Notes: generated from the letters alone by a model not told the origin. A stretch of DNA of 64,000 bases from Flavobacterium sp. ENC (GCF_020991415.1 NZ_JAJMOY010000008.1:100844-164843), one strand, 5' to 3'. Shown: positions 17,640 through 26,520, counted from the stretch's first letter. Numbers and translations: made by a program.

Positions 17640-18368
17640 ATGTCAAAATTATATATCGTTCCAACACCAATAGGCAATCTTGAAGACATGACTTTTCGTG
17701 CCATCCGCATCCTGAAAGAAGTGGATTTGATTTTAGCCGAAGATACCCGAACGAGTGGCAAGCTCTTAAAGCATTTTGAAATTGGCACACACATGTACAG
17801 CCATCACATGCACAATGAGCACAAAACGACCGAAAATCTGATTGCCCGTTTAAAAGCCGGCGAAACCATCGCACTAATTTCTGATGCCGGAACTCCCGCC
17901 ATTTCAGATCCGGGCTTTTTACTGACCCGTGCCTGTGTTGAGAATAAAATAGAAGTGGAATGTTTACCCGGTGCAACCGCATTTGTTCCTGCTTTGGTCA
18001 ACAGCGGACTGCCCAATGACCGGTTTATTTTTGAAGGTTTTCTTCCGGAGAAAAAAGGGCGTCAAACCCGATTTTTAGCACTTGCCGAAGAAACCAGAAC
18101 GATGATCCTGTATGTTTCCCCACATAAGTTGCTAAAAACTTTGGTCGAATTTGTGACGTATTTCGGCGAGGACAGACAGATTTGTGTTTGCAGGGAATTA
18201 TCAAAGTTACACGAAGAAAATGTACGCGGAACCGCCAAAGAAGTTTTAGCCCACTTTGAAAAAACAGCCCCACGCGGTGAAATTGTCGTAGTGGTTGCCG
18301 GAAAAACCATAACAAAAGAACCTAAGAAAAGTAAGTTTTCTAAGGATGAAAAAGAAGAAGAAGATTAA
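17640..18368 (+). CDS. rsmI: 16S rRNA (cytidine(1402)-2'-O)-methyltransferase
   Basis: 242 residues. It uses S-adenosylmethionine to methylate the ribose of C1402 in 16S rRNA at the decoding centre. SAM-binding tetrapyrrole-methylase fold: LYIVPTPIGNLEDMTFRA at the N-terminus, AEDTRTSGKLL near 38, ISDAGTPAISDPG near 80, and LPGATAFVPALVNSGLP near 110. The end is a basic, Lys/Glu-rich tail. The protein is shorter than the E. coli enzyme at the C-terminus. The 122-bp gap upstream contains a degenerate repeat (tcgctgtcgcccggtcacg) but no gene. Confidence 0.95.
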   Translation: MSKLYIVPTPIGNLEDMTFRAIRILKEVDLILAEDTRTSGKLLKHFEIGTHMYSHHMHNEHKTTENLIARLKAGETIALISDAGTPAISDPGFLLTRACVENKIEVECLPGATAFVPALVNSGLPNDRFIFEGFLPEKKGRQTRFLALAEETRTMILYVSPHKLLKTLVEFVTYFGEDRQICVCRELSKLHEENVRGTAKEVLAHFEKTAPRGEIVVVVAGKTITKEPKKSKFSKDEKEEED

Positions 18369-18408
18369 ATTATTGATGCCACAAATTTTACAAATCAATA
18401 AAAAATAG

Positions 18409-18473
18409 TTTGCCACGAATTACACAAATTCCCACTAATTAAATTCGCGATAATTGGTGCAATTCGTGGCAAA
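18409..18473. repeat. gccacgaatt palindrome
   Basis: Left arm 18409-18430 pairs with right arm 18452-18473, with 20 of 22 bases complementary. This is the clearest copy of a dispersed element whose half-copies also occur at 7753 and 10793. It could terminate rsmI transcription. Confidence 0.75.
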
Positions 18474-18488
18474 AAAAGCCTAACAATT

Positions 18489-18833
18489 ATGAGCATACAA
18501 GCCTTTTTAGAAAAATTAAAACAAACTCCGACTGCAATTGCTTTTAGTGAAACCATTGCAACTGTAGAAGAAAATTACAACTTTACTCCAACCGCTTTTC
18601 AAAACGGAACACAGCACAATGCTGCCGGAGAGAATTCAGGCTCGTGTAAAGTATTTGCTTTTGCTCAATTGCAAAACTTAACCAAAGACGAAACCTTAGC
18701 CTGTTTCGGAGCTTATTACTTTGATGAAGTTTTAGGAGATCCAGATGGAACCAACCATCAAAACATTCGGAATTTCATCAACACAGGCTGGGACGGAATT
18801 CAATTTGATGGGAATGCTTTGGAGTTAAAATAA
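18489..18833 (+). CDS. HopJ type III effector-family protein
   Basis: 114 residues. The sequence fits the HopJ family from end to end: LEKLKQTPTAIAFSETIATVEENY, the central NGTQHNAAGENSGSCKVFAFA, and the C-terminal DGTNHQNIRNFINTGWDGI. The family was named from a Pseudomonas syringae effector but is spread widely in bacteria without type III secretion. No secretion genes are present here, so a housekeeping role is more likely. It is closely followed by a small membrane-protein gene and recJ. Confidence 0.88.
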   Translation: MSIQAFLEKLKQTPTAIAFSETIATVEENYNFTPTAFQNGTQHNAAGENSGSCKVFAFAQLQNLTKDETLACFGAYYFDEVLGDPDGTNHQNIRNFINTGWDGIQFDGNALELK

Positions 18834-18860
18834 AATGCTAATACCTTTTAAAAGTTACTA

Positions 18861-19355
18861 ATGAAAGAAAGATTAGAAGAAATCCCGGTGATACTATTTC
18901 TAATTATAGTTGCAATTCCTTTATCTCTATTATTTCTTCCTATAATTTTTATTTATTTAGTCTTTGATTTTTTTCAAAGAAAGCGATTCAAAAAAAGATA
19001 TAGTAATTATTTATTATCCATTGAAGGAAAAAAATTCTTTTGCTATACGAATCGAAAAAACAGTCATCACTATATTGAAAAAAATATAATACCAAATCTT
19101 TCAGGTGACGTTGAATGTGTTTTTCTGGAAGGTAAAAATTTAAAAACCGAATACATTCAGGAATACATTTCTCATATGCTGGCTGCCATTTCTGATCGAA
19201 AAGGTTTTCCATACGTAATAAAAATCAACAATGGAAAAGCACTGGGCAAATCGATGAATAATGAATTTTATACTTTCAAAAGTCAAAATAAAAGCCCCGA
19301 AGATTTACTAATTTTAATAAACAGCAGTTTTGATAATCTAAAATCATCACTCTAA
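18861..19355 (+). CDS. Hypothetical protein with N-terminal membrane hairpin
   Basis: 164 residues, family not recognised. A long hydrophobic stretch at about 8-40 could span the membrane once or twice. It is followed by a basic patch (FFQRKRFKKRYSNY) that would face the cytoplasm, and a soluble domain with YTNRKNSHHYIEKNIIPNL and ISHMLAAISDRKGFPYVIKINN. It lies 27 bp after the HopJ-like gene and 17 bp before recJ, so it is probably within an operon. Base composition is markedly AT-rich. Confidence 0.6.
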   Translation: MKERLEEIPVILFLIIVAIPLSLLFLPIIFIYLVFDFFQRKRFKKRYSNYLLSIEGKKFFCYTNRKNSHHYIEKNIIPNLSGDVECVFLEGKNLKTEYIQEYISHMLAAISDRKGFPYVIKINNGKALGKSMNNEFYTFKSQNKSPEDLLILINSSFDNLKSSL

Positions 19356-19372
19356 AAATCTACAATAAAAAA

Positions 19373-21076
19373 ATGCGTTGGACATTAAAACCAAAACCTT
19401 CTGAAGATAAAATTAAACATTTGGCTCAGGCCCTGAATGTAGAGGATTTTGTAGCAACACTTTTGATTCAGCGTGGCATTGAAACATTTGAAGCTGCCCG
19501 CGATTTCTTCCGCCCTTCATTAGAACACCTGCATGATCCGTTCCTAATGAAAGACATGGACAAAGCCGTTGCCCGAATAGAATCGGCCATCGAAAACCAG
19601 GAAAACATATTGGTTTTCGGCGATTACGATGTCGACGGAACAACAGCTGTATCTTTGGTTTCTTCTTATTTAAAATCACATTATCCGAATATTGCAACTT
19701 ACATTCCGGATCGTTATGACGAAGGTTACGGAATTTCTTTTAAAGGAATTGACTTCGCAGACGATAACGGATTTTCCTTAATTATCGCGCTTGACTGTGG
19801 TATCAAATCCATCGATCATATCGCTTACGCCAAAGAAAAAAACATCGATTTTATCATTTGCGATCACCACAGGCCGGGAGAATTTCTTCCTGATGCTGTT
19901 GCGATCCTGGACCCTAAGAGAGAAGACTGCTCTTATCCGTATGACGAGTTATGCGGTTGTGGGGTTGGCTTTAAACTGATTCAGGCTTTAGGAAAAAACA
20001 GAGGTGAAAGCACAGTAGATTTAGTTCCGTATCTTGATTTGGTGGCCACGGCAATTGCGGCAGATATCGTTCCGATTACAGGCGAAAACAGAGTATTAGC
20101 TTATTTTGGATTACAGGTGATCAACAGTGATCCGAGACCGGGAATTAAAGCTTTGGTACATCAGATAAAAAAGAAAGTCTTAGATATCAGCGATGTTGTT
20201 TTTATTATTTCGCCGCGAATAAATGCAGCCGGAAGAATCAAACACGGCAATCACGCGGTTGAATTACTCACCGAATTTGATTTTGAGCAGGCACAGCAAT
20301 TTGCCTCGGAAATTGAGCAATATAATGCTGACCGTAAAGATTTAGATAAAAAAATTACCAAGGAGGCTTTTCAGCAGATTATAACAAACAACGAAGAAGA
20401 AAGATTTTCTACCGTTGTTTTTCAGGAAGACTGGCACAAAGGTGTGATCGGAATCGTAGCTTCAAGATTAATTGAAACGTATTATCGTCCGACATTGGTT
20501 TTTACTAAAAGCGGTGACAAATATGCCGCTTCTGCAAGATCTGTAAAAGGTTTTGATGTGTACAATGCACTTGATGCCTGCGCCCATCATCTGGAGCAAT
20601 TTGGAGGTCACATGTATGCCGCGGGAATGACCTTAAAAGCAGAAAACTACAAACCTTTTAAAGAAGCTTTTGAACAACAGGTTTCAGAAACTATCCTACC
20701 GGAAATGCGAACCCCGGAAATCGAGATTGATGCCGAAATAAACTTCAGAGATATCACACCAAAACTGATACGGATTTTAAAACAATTCGAACCTTTTGGC
20801 CCGCAAAACATGACGCCTGTTTTTATGACATCAGAGGTAACAGACACAGGTTATGCCAAAACCCTGGGTGCAGATGAAGAACACCTGAGGCTTTTCGTCA
20901 AACAGCCTGAAAGTACAGACGGAATTGCAGCCATTGGTTTCGGACTCGGAAAAAAAATAGATATTACAAAAAATCAAAAACCTTTTCAGCTCGCCTATTG
21001 CATTGCTGAAAACGAGTGGAACAATACCGTTTCTACTCAGCTTATGCTAAAAGATATCAGAACAAATGACAGATAA
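19373..21076 (+). CDS. recJ: Single-stranded-DNA-specific exonuclease RecJ
   Basis: 567 residues, the usual length. It degrades single-stranded DNA 5' to 3' in recombination and mismatch repair. DHH-family motifs are in order: GDYDVDGT at 83-90, ALDCGIKS near 140, DHH in ICDHHRPGE near 162, and the DHHA1 domain motif GGHMYAAGMTL near 415. The C-terminal OB-fold contains FEPFGPQNMTPVF. It overlaps the following MFS gene by 11 bp. Confidence 0.97.
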   Translation: MRWTLKPKPSEDKIKHLAQALNVEDFVATLLIQRGIETFEAARDFFRPSLEHLHDPFLMKDMDKAVARIESAIENQENILVFGDYDVDGTTAVSLVSSYLKSHYPNIATYIPDRYDEGYGISFKGIDFADDNGFSLIIALDCGIKSIDHIAYAKEKNIDFIICDHHRPGEFLPDAVAILDPKREDCSYPYDELCGCGVGFKLIQALGKNRGESTVDLVPYLDLVATAIAADIVPITGENRVLAYFGLQVINSDPRPGIKALVHQIKKKVLDISDVVFIISPRINAAGRIKHGNHAVELLTEFDFEQAQQFASEIEQYNADRKDLDKKITKEAFQQIITNNEEERFSTVVFQEDWHKGVIGIVASRLIETYYRPTLVFTKSGDKYAASARSVKGFDVYNALDACAHHLEQFGGHMYAAGMTLKAENYKPFKEAFEQQVSETILPEMRTPEIEIDAEINFRDITPKLIRILKQFEPFGPQNMTPVFMTSEVTDTGYAKTLGADEEHLRLFVKQPESTDGIAAIGFGLGKKIDITKNQKPFQLAYCIAENEWNNTVSTQLMLKDIRTNDR

Positions 21077-22346
21077 AGTAAAAAAAGCCGATCCGTATCA
21101 GGCACTTCGTTACAGAGAATTTAATGTGTTTTTGTTATTGCGTTTTGCCATGGTTTTTGCGTGGTCGATGCAGTTTATTGTAATTGAATGGGAAGTGTAC
21201 AGCTTAACCAAAAACCCGCTTTCTTTAGGAATCATTGGTTTAATGGAAGTTATCCCTGCCGTTTCGATGGCTTTATTTGCCGGACACATTGTCGATCAGA
21301 GAGAGAAAAAAGGATTACTGGTAAAATGTATTCTGGGATTTTCGGTAATTAGTTTTGGATTGTTTTTATTGACGTGGCCAAAAATTGTAGGCGAATGGTC
21401 CCCAACTGTTATTTTATATTCTATTTACTTTCTAGTCTTTTTAGGCGGATTGGTTCGTGCTTTTTTAGGCCCGACTATTTTTTCGCTGTTGTCGTTAATT
21501 GTTCCGAAGAAAGTTTATCCGAATGCCGCTACCTGGAGCAGTTCGGTCTGGCAGATTGGTTCGGTTTTAGGACCTGCTGTTGCCGGTTTTTCAATTAACT
21601 GGATGGGGGTTCACTGGTCTATGTGTCTCGTGGTTGGCTTTTCTGTCTTTTCCTTAATGGCTTTATCTCAAATAGAGAAAAAACCAATTCTGAATCCTAA
21701 GATTGGCGAACCGGTTATGGAAAGTTTAAAAGAAGGAATCAAATTTGTATTCAACAATAAAACCATTTTGGGTGTACTTTCCCTTGATATGGTGGCAGTT
21801 CTTTTTGGAGGAGCGGTAGCTTTATTACCTGTCTTTGCACAGGATATTTTAAAAGTCGGACCGGAAGGTTTTGGGGTTTTAAGAGCTGCTCCGGCCATTG
21901 GTGCTTTTATTACCATGCTAATTTCGGCTTACGTCCCATTGTATAAGAAAGCCGGAATGAAACTTCTGGTTGCCATTTTTGTTTTCGGATTGTGTATTAT
22001 CTTATTTGGTATTTCGACTCTTTTCTGGCTTTCTGTTGTGGCTTTATTCCTGAGCGGTGTTGCCGACGGAATTTCTGTTGTCATCCGCCAGACTATTTTA
22101 CAGCTTAAAACGCCCGATCATATGCGCGGAAGGGTTGCGGCCGTAAACTCCATGTTCGTTGGTTCCTCAAACGAATTAGGGGCTTTTGAAAGCGGTTTAA
22201 CAGCCAAACTGATGGGAACTGTAACTTCTGTTGTTTTCGGAGGAAGCATGACGCTTTTAACGGTTCTTGGATTCGGAATAAAATCTCCTACTTTCAGAAA
22301 CTTAGACCTTCGAAAAGATATGGAAGACCATCAGAATATGGAGTAA
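21066..22346 (+). CDS. MFS transporter, DHA3/EntS-like
   Basis: 426 residues with about 12 membrane segments. The first loop motif appears as GHIVDQREKKG near 75, and the central loop as LSQIEKKPI near 200. The general sequence fits the MFS_3 group that includes EntS-type exporters; the substrate is unknown. It starts inside the last codons of recJ in another frame, so its translation is probably coupled, which says little about function. Confidence 0.88.
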   Translation: MTDKVKKADPYQALRYREFNVFLLLRFAMVFAWSMQFIVIEWEVYSLTKNPLSLGIIGLMEVIPAVSMALFAGHIVDQREKKGLLVKCILGFSVISFGLFLLTWPKIVGEWSPTVILYSIYFLVFLGGLVRAFLGPTIFSLLSLIVPKKVYPNAATWSSSVWQIGSVLGPAVAGFSINWMGVHWSMCLVVGFSVFSLMALSQIEKKPILNPKIGEPVMESLKEGIKFVFNNKTILGVLSLDMVAVLFGGAVALLPVFAQDILKVGPEGFGVLRAAPAIGAFITMLISAYVPLYKKAGMKLLVAIFVFGLCIILFGISTLFWLSVVALFLSGVADGISVVIRQTILQLKTPDHMRGRVAAVNSMFVGSSNELGAFESGLTAKLMGTVTSVVFGGSMTLLTVLGFGIKSPTFRNLDLRKDMEDHQNME

Positions 22347-22488
22347 AAATTTCTTGTACCATAGAAATTCCAAACTTTTAAATTGCTTCGCCTATTCGCT
22401 ATCGCTCGGGTCCAAATTCCAATATTCTTTAACTGAAAATTTTCAATCTTTTATGAATTTTTTATTTAGAATTAATATAAATAATATT

Positions 22489-22496
22489 TATATTTG
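22489..22496 (+). promoter_or_regulatory. -7 element for the Cys-rich hypothetical gene
   Basis: TATATTTG matches TAnnTTTG exactly, 20 bases before the ATG at 22516. No -33 TTG is clear. The remnant repeat cgcctattcgctatcgctcgg at about 22389 lies just upstream. Confidence 0.55.
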
Positions 22497-22515
22497 TTGA
22501 AATAAAAGATTTACG

Positions 22516-22872
22516 ATGAGAGAAATTGAACAAATTTACCACAACAATTTTGGAATAGCCTTTTACTGGAAAAAGGGAAAAGAAGTTATCTCAGAGAAAG
22601 TACAGTTAGTTTTTAAAGAAACCGGTTTCTATTTTACAGTGGCAGAACTGAATCAATTCTGCGACTTGATTGAAAACAGTCTTATTGAAAATGCGTGTTG
22701 TGATGCATGTGAATTAAAAAACTCCTGTCATAAATTTTTGCTCAAAACACCTTGTGCCGCGATTGATTTAGCGGTTTCGATGAAAGAATTAAAATCCATT
22801 AAAGATTTAGTCGAAGGTTCTTTATTCAAAATTGAACTGGAAGAGTATGTTTACGGCGTCGGCCTAAACTAA
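22516..22872 (+). CDS. Small cysteine-containing hypothetical protein
   Basis: 118 residues, cytoplasmic, with no signal peptide. A central cluster of cysteines reads NACCDACELKNSCHKFLLKTPC (about residues 55-80), which could bind a metal or an iron-sulfur cluster. The surrounding parts are beta-rich at the start (FGIAFYWKKGKEVIS) and helical later. The family appears in other Bacteroidetes as far as I recall, with no known function. It has its own promoter. The heptaheme cytochrome gene 84 bp downstream may share transcription. Confidence 0.65.
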   Translation: MREIEQIYHNNFGIAFYWKKGKEVISEKVQLVFKETGFYFTVAELNQFCDLIENSLIENACCDACELKNSCHKFLLKTPCAAIDLAVSMKELKSIKDLVEGSLFKIELEEYVYGVGLN

Positions 22873-22956
22873 GAAGCATTCTAATATTATTTAACAGTTA
22901 TTTTTCATTAAAGAAATATATTTTAGATTTAAACTAAAAAAAGTATATTTACTACA

Positions 22957-24168
22957 ATGAAAAAAATAAGGTTTCTTTTTGCCCTAGTTGTTTTGGCGGT
23001 TCTGCTGACAAACTGCACCAACAAATCTGACGAATACATTGATCCGCGCGGAACCGATTATGCCGGTTCGGAAAGCTGCATTCAATGTCATCAGACGCAA
23101 TATGAATCTGCTTTTCACAGTTCCCATTTTAAAGCTTCCGCTCCCGCAACCAAAGAAAATATCCTGGGACATTTTACCAATGGCAAAAATACATTCGTTT
23201 ATGACAAAGACACTAAGCTTGTCATGGAAGAACGTAACGACAGTCTTTATCAGGTTGTATACAAAAATGGAAAGGAAGTTAAGGCTTATCCTTTTGAAAT
23301 TCTTTTCGGAACCAAACATGCCCAGACGAGTGCGTACTGGAAAAATCATTTTACTTACGAACTGCCTGTTTCTTACTACAAATCAATCAACAGCTGGGCG
23401 ACAAGTCCCGGATATTCCGCTACAATTCCCAATTTTGAGAGAGAAATTGACAAGGAATGTTTTGCCTGCCATAGTTCTAATATTGCAAGCCGATATGTTA
23501 CAACAAGTTCTGACAGTATTACTTTTATGACCATGGAAGTGGAAGAATTCATGAATAAAAAAACAATGCTGTACGGAATAGATTGCGAGCGTTGCCACGG
23601 ACCTGCCAAAAAACACGTTCAGACGCATTTAAAGTTTCCGGATTTAAAAATCGCCCAGGACATTGTCGCATTCAAAAACTTAAACAGACAGCAAAAAATA
23701 GATGCCTGCGCTTTATGCCATTCGGGAAATGCTAAGATGAAACTAAAATCACGATTTAAGTTCAGACCAGGAGAGAAACTTACCGATTATTTCATGGAGA
23801 GATCGGGTACACCGGATACCGTAAATTATGATGTTCATGGCAATCAAATGGGGCTGCTGTCGCAAAGTAAATGTTTCAAAAAAAGCCCGACTATGGATTG
23901 CATGTCCTGTCATAATCCGCATCAGGATGCCTCGCAAAACCTTGGCTCTTATTCTAAAATCTGCATGAGCTGCCATCAGCAAACCAAACACAAAGCAGCA
24001 ACTGTAAAAACACTTTCGAAAACAATGCTGGCGAATAATTGTGTGGAATGCCATATGCCGAAACAGGATTCGAAAGCTATTTATTTTCAGCAATCCAATA
24101 AGGCTCCGATTACCAGTTATTCTTTAAGAACACATAAAATCGGAATTTATCCTGCAGTCAAAAAGTAG
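22957..24168 (+). CDS. Heptaheme cytochrome c lipoprotein
   Basis: 403 residues. A lipoprotein signal peptide ends at a lipobox (LLTNC, C20). There are seven CxxCH haem c motifs: CIQCH, CFACH, CERCH, CALCH, two CMSCH and CVECH. Spacing is wide, and the layout resembles the cytochrome c554/multihaem family (tandem CMSCHNPH and MSCHQQ near the end). It should be periplasmic or outer-membrane attached and carry electrons, but no partner reductase or quinol oxidase is encoded nearby, so the reaction is unknown. It ends one base before the stop codon of the convergent lpxH. Confidence 0.88.
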   Translation: MKKIRFLFALVVLAVLLTNCTNKSDEYIDPRGTDYAGSESCIQCHQTQYESAFHSSHFKASAPATKENILGHFTNGKNTFVYDKDTKLVMEERNDSLYQVVYKNGKEVKAYPFEILFGTKHAQTSAYWKNHFTYELPVSYYKSINSWATSPGYSATIPNFEREIDKECFACHSSNIASRYVTTSSDSITFMTMEVEEFMNKKTMLYGIDCERCHGPAKKHVQTHLKFPDLKIAQDIVAFKNLNRQQKIDACALCHSGNAKMKLKSRFKFRPGEKLTDYFMERSGTPDTVNYDVHGNQMGLLSQSKCFKKSPTMDCMSCHNPHQDASQNLGSYSKICMSCHQQTKHKAATVKTLSKTMLANNCVECHMPKQDSKAIYFQQSNKAPITSYSLRTHKIGIYPAVKK

Positions 24169-24912
24169 TTATTTTTCGAATTTCTGAAGCTCAAAAGTTT
24201 CGCCATCAAAAACACCATAGGTAAAATATCCAATCCAGTCACCCAGATTTACATAATTGGAATTTTCCCCAACCGGAATAATCATTGGCAAATGACGATG
24301 GCCGAAAATAAAGTAATTATAATGTCTGGTTTCAAGCTTACGTTTGGCATATAAAACCAGCCATTCGTTTTCTTCACCCAGGAATTTCACATCTTCATCA
24401 CCTGAAATCAATTTATTTTTTACCGAAAGATACTGTGCCAGACGAACCCCAACATCAGGATGCAGCCAACGGAAAAGCCATTTGGAAAAAGGATTTGTAA
24501 ATACTTTTTTCATTCGTTTATAGCCTTTGTCCCCGGGTCCTTTACCGTCTCCGTGGCCAATTAAAAACGTTTTCCCATTAAAGGTGAATTCTTTATTGTC
24601 ATGATAAACCGGAATATTCAATTCCGTCTGAAAGTAATCACTCATCCACAAATCGTGATTTCCGACAAAAAAATAAATTGGAATTCCGCTATCCCGAATT
24701 TCAGCCAGTTTTCCCAAAACGCGTACAAAACCTTTTGGCACTACTGTTTTATATTCAAACCAAAAATCAAACAAATCCCCCAGCAGGAAGATCGCTTCGG
24801 CATCCTGTTTGACTTCATCCAGCCACGCTACAAATTTTCGTTCACGCGGCAAACTCAACTCCGGAGTCGGAGCTCCAAAATGCTGATCAGAAGCGAAATA
24901 TACTTTTTTCAT
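24169..24912 (-). CDS. lpxH: UDP-2,3-diacylglucosamine diphosphatase
   Basis: 247 residues, calcineurin-like metallophosphoesterase. Metal ligands are all visible: D9 and H11 (SDQHFG), LLGDLFDFW near 44, GNHD near 85, HGDG near 120 and GHRH near 206. The overall sequence, including the FRWLHPDVG segment, fits LpxH, which cleaves UDP-diacylglucosamine to lipid X in lipid A synthesis at the inner membrane. A close alternative is another UDP-sugar-hydrolase-like phosphoesterase. It lies 55 bp downstream of queD and is likely cotranscribed with it. Confidence 0.88.
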   Translation of the reverse strand: MKKVYFASDQHFGAPTPELSLPRERKFVAWLDEVKQDAEAIFLLGDLFDFWFEYKTVVPKGFVRVLGKLAEIRDSGIPIYFFVGNHDLWMSDYFQTELNIPVYHDNKEFTFNGKTFLIGHGDGKGPGDKGYKRMKKVFTNPFSKWLFRWLHPDVGVRLAQYLSVKNKLISGDEDVKFLGEENEWLVLYAKRKLETRHYNYFIFGHRHLPMIIPVGENSNYVNLGDWIGYFTYGVFDGETFELQKFEK

Positions 24913-24967
24913 GAATTGTGAATTATGATCGTTTGGAATTTGGAATTTGGAATTTTCTTATTGGAAT

Positions 24968-25420
24968 TTAAACATTATCACTCGCAAACCATTCGGCGAA
25001 TGAAGATTCTGTTTCCTGAAGTTTAAGGGAAAAAAGTGAAATTCCGGCAGGCAGACGCGCGATGATCCTTTCTGAGAAATCGACTACCATATTTTCGCTT
25101 GTTGGCTGATAATCTACTAAAATCACATGATGCCCACGATTTTTCAATTCATTAGCCAGTTCGATATGTGGTGTTGTTTCATTAAAAACAGTCGCATGAT
25201 CAAACTGATCGACGATTTCTTCCTTTACAATTTTCTTTAGATCCGAAAAATCGATAACCATTCCGTATTTCACATTCGACCGGTCTGTGATTGGTGAGCC
25301 AATAACTGTTACCGATAATTTATAACTGTGGCCATGAACGTTTTTACATTTTCCGTCGTAACCGTACAAAGCGTGACCGGTTTCGAAACTAAATTGTTTT
25401 GTAATTCTGATATTACTCAT
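24968..25420 (-). CDS. queD: 6-carboxytetrahydropterin synthase (PTPS family)
   Basis: 150 residues. Zinc ligands H16 (TGHA), H29 and H31 (HGHS) and the catalytic C25 (GKCKNVHGHS) are in place, as are the DFSDLK segment near 57 and DHATVFN near 74. The C-terminal LKLQETESSFAEW carries the substrate-binding glutamate. QueD converts dihydroneopterin triphosphate to 6-carboxytetrahydropterin in queuosine synthesis. A 6-pyruvoyltetrahydropterin synthase activity is possible in this family, but the short bacterial form and CKNVHGHS favour QueD. Confidence 0.92.
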   Translation of the reverse strand: MSNIRITKQFSFETGHALYGYDGKCKNVHGHSYKLSVTVIGSPITDRSNVKYGMVIDFSDLKKIVKEEIVDQFDHATVFNETTPHIELANELKNRGHHVILVDYQPTSENMVVDFSERIIARLPAGISLFSLKLQETESSFAEWFASDNV

Positions 25421-25439
25421 CGATTTGAATTTTAGGTTG

Positions 25440-25447
25440 CAAATTTA
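25440..25447 (-). promoter_or_regulatory. -7 element of the queD-lpxH promoter
   Basis: The minus strand reads TAAATTTG, an exact match to TAnnTTTG. It ends 20 bases before the ATG at 25420. Confidence 0.6.
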
Positions 25448-25492
25448 CAAATTAATAACCGTTTTCATCTCTTTTTTTAGCTTTGTTATCTC

Positions 25493-25549
25493 TGCCACAG
25501 ATTTCCCAGATTTAAATGATTAATCCTCCTAATCCTGAAATCTGTGGCA
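25493..25549. repeat. 13-bp palindrome (gccacagatttc)
   Basis: 25493-25505 pairs perfectly with 25537-25549 across 31 bases. It is a variant of the dispersed gccacgaatt / ccacggatt elements seen elsewhere in the window. Confidence 0.7.
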
Positions 25550-25609
25550 AAAAATTAAACGCATAAAAACATCGGGGCTTATGATGATCACTTTGACAAC
25601 TTTCAGAAA

Positions 25610-25641
25610 CTGAGACTGAGACTGGGACTGGGACTGAGACT
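25610..25641. repeat. Hexanucleotide tandem repeat (gagact variants)
   Basis: About five tandem copies of gagact or gggact lie just before the 3' end of the crotonase gene. It is non-coding; copy number could vary by slippage. Confidence 0.75.
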
Positions 25642-25648
25642 AAAACAT

Positions 25649-26413
25649 TTACTTCTTAAACTGCGTCAAAGCATTTCTGGTAAAATCGGATAAGACCAAT
25701 TTACCTGTAATGGCGGCACGTTCCAAAAGTAATGAGTCCCAGTTTTCCGTTCCTTCCCAGATGATTTTTTTCATTTCTGATAATGCCTGCGGATTATACG
25801 AACTTAATTTTTGGGCAAAATCTTCAACAGCCGAATCAAGTTCATTAGCAGTACAGATGGCGGAGAAAAGTCCGTTTTGTAAGGCCCAGTCAGCCGGTTT
25901 CCATTCGTGGGCTGCCAATGTCATTTCGGCCATCGCAGTTTTTCCTATTTTACGCGAAACCGCAGGCTCAATTACAAAAGGTCCTATACCGATTGCCAGT
26001 TCAGAAAGTTTTACGGCGCTTTCAGGCGTTGCCAGGGCATAATCGCAGGCAGCTATAATTCCTACGCCTCCGCCAACCGCTTTTCCCTGAACACGGCCAA
26101 TAATAATTTTCGAACATTTTCGCATCGCGTTTATCAAGTGAGCAAAACCGGAGAAAAACGCTTTGCCCTCTTCCTCATTTTCGACTGCAAGAAGTTCATC
26201 AAAAGAAGCGCCTGAACAGAAAACCTTACTTCCTTCACTTTGCAGGACAACGACGGAAACCTTGTCATTACTGCTTAACAGATTAATTTCGGAAGTAAGC
26301 CGATCCAATAATTGCCTTGGAAAAGAATTACTGGCCGGGTGACCAAACTGTACCGTTGCAACGGCATTTTGAATAGTAGTCTGCAAAGATCCGCTTTGAT
26401 ATTCTGAACTCAT
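25649..26413 (-). CDS. Enoyl-CoA hydratase/isomerase family protein
   Basis: 254 residues from the ATG at 26413, crotonase fold. The oxyanion-hole segments are FCSGASFDEL near 63 and VQGKAVGGGVGIIAACDYALA near 105, followed by PESAVKLSELAIGIGP. The catalytic Glu positions differ among crotonases, so the substrate cannot be fixed from sequence; amino-acid or fatty-acid breakdown is likely. The frame is open back to 26518, but those 35 residues are encoded by the promoter region of the adjacent tRNA gene, and a -7-like TAACTTTA at 26432-26439 supports the shorter start. Confidence 0.85.
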   Translation of the reverse strand: MSSEYQSGSLQTTIQNAVATVQFGHPASNSFPRQLLDRLTSEINLLSSNDKVSVVVLQSEGSKVFCSGASFDELLAVENEEEGKAFFSGFAHLINAMRKCSKIIIGRVQGKAVGGGVGIIAACDYALATPESAVKLSELAIGIGPFVIEPAVSRKIGKTAMAEMTLAAHEWKPADWALQNGLFSAICTANELDSAVEDFAQKLSSYNPQALSEMKKIIWEGTENWDSLLLERAAITGKLVLSDFTRNALTQFKK

Positions 26414-26477
26414 AGAAATAGTTTTTGATCGTAAAGTTACGATTTTGCAACTATTTTCGTCCGAACACGTTTTGAAA

Positions 26478-26509
26478 TTTGTTTTTTGAAAAATAATTGA
26501 CTTTATTTG
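26478..26509 (+). promoter_or_regulatory. Promoter of the tRNA-Ala gene
   Basis: TTTG at 26478-26481 and TTTATTTG at 26502-26509 (one mismatch from TAnnTTTG) are separated by 20 bases. The transcript would start near 26515, a few bases before the tRNA. Confidence 0.5.
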
Positions 26510-26520
26510 CTCTCGCATTG

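Noticed and set aside
18489..18833. Evidence for a type III secretion system from the HopJ-like gene
   Set aside because: No secretion, chaperone or needle genes are nearby, and the family is widespread in bacteria without type III secretion.
26414..26518. N-terminal extension of the crotonase
   Set aside because: It is encoded by the divergent promoter region next to tRNA-Ala and has no crotonase sequence.
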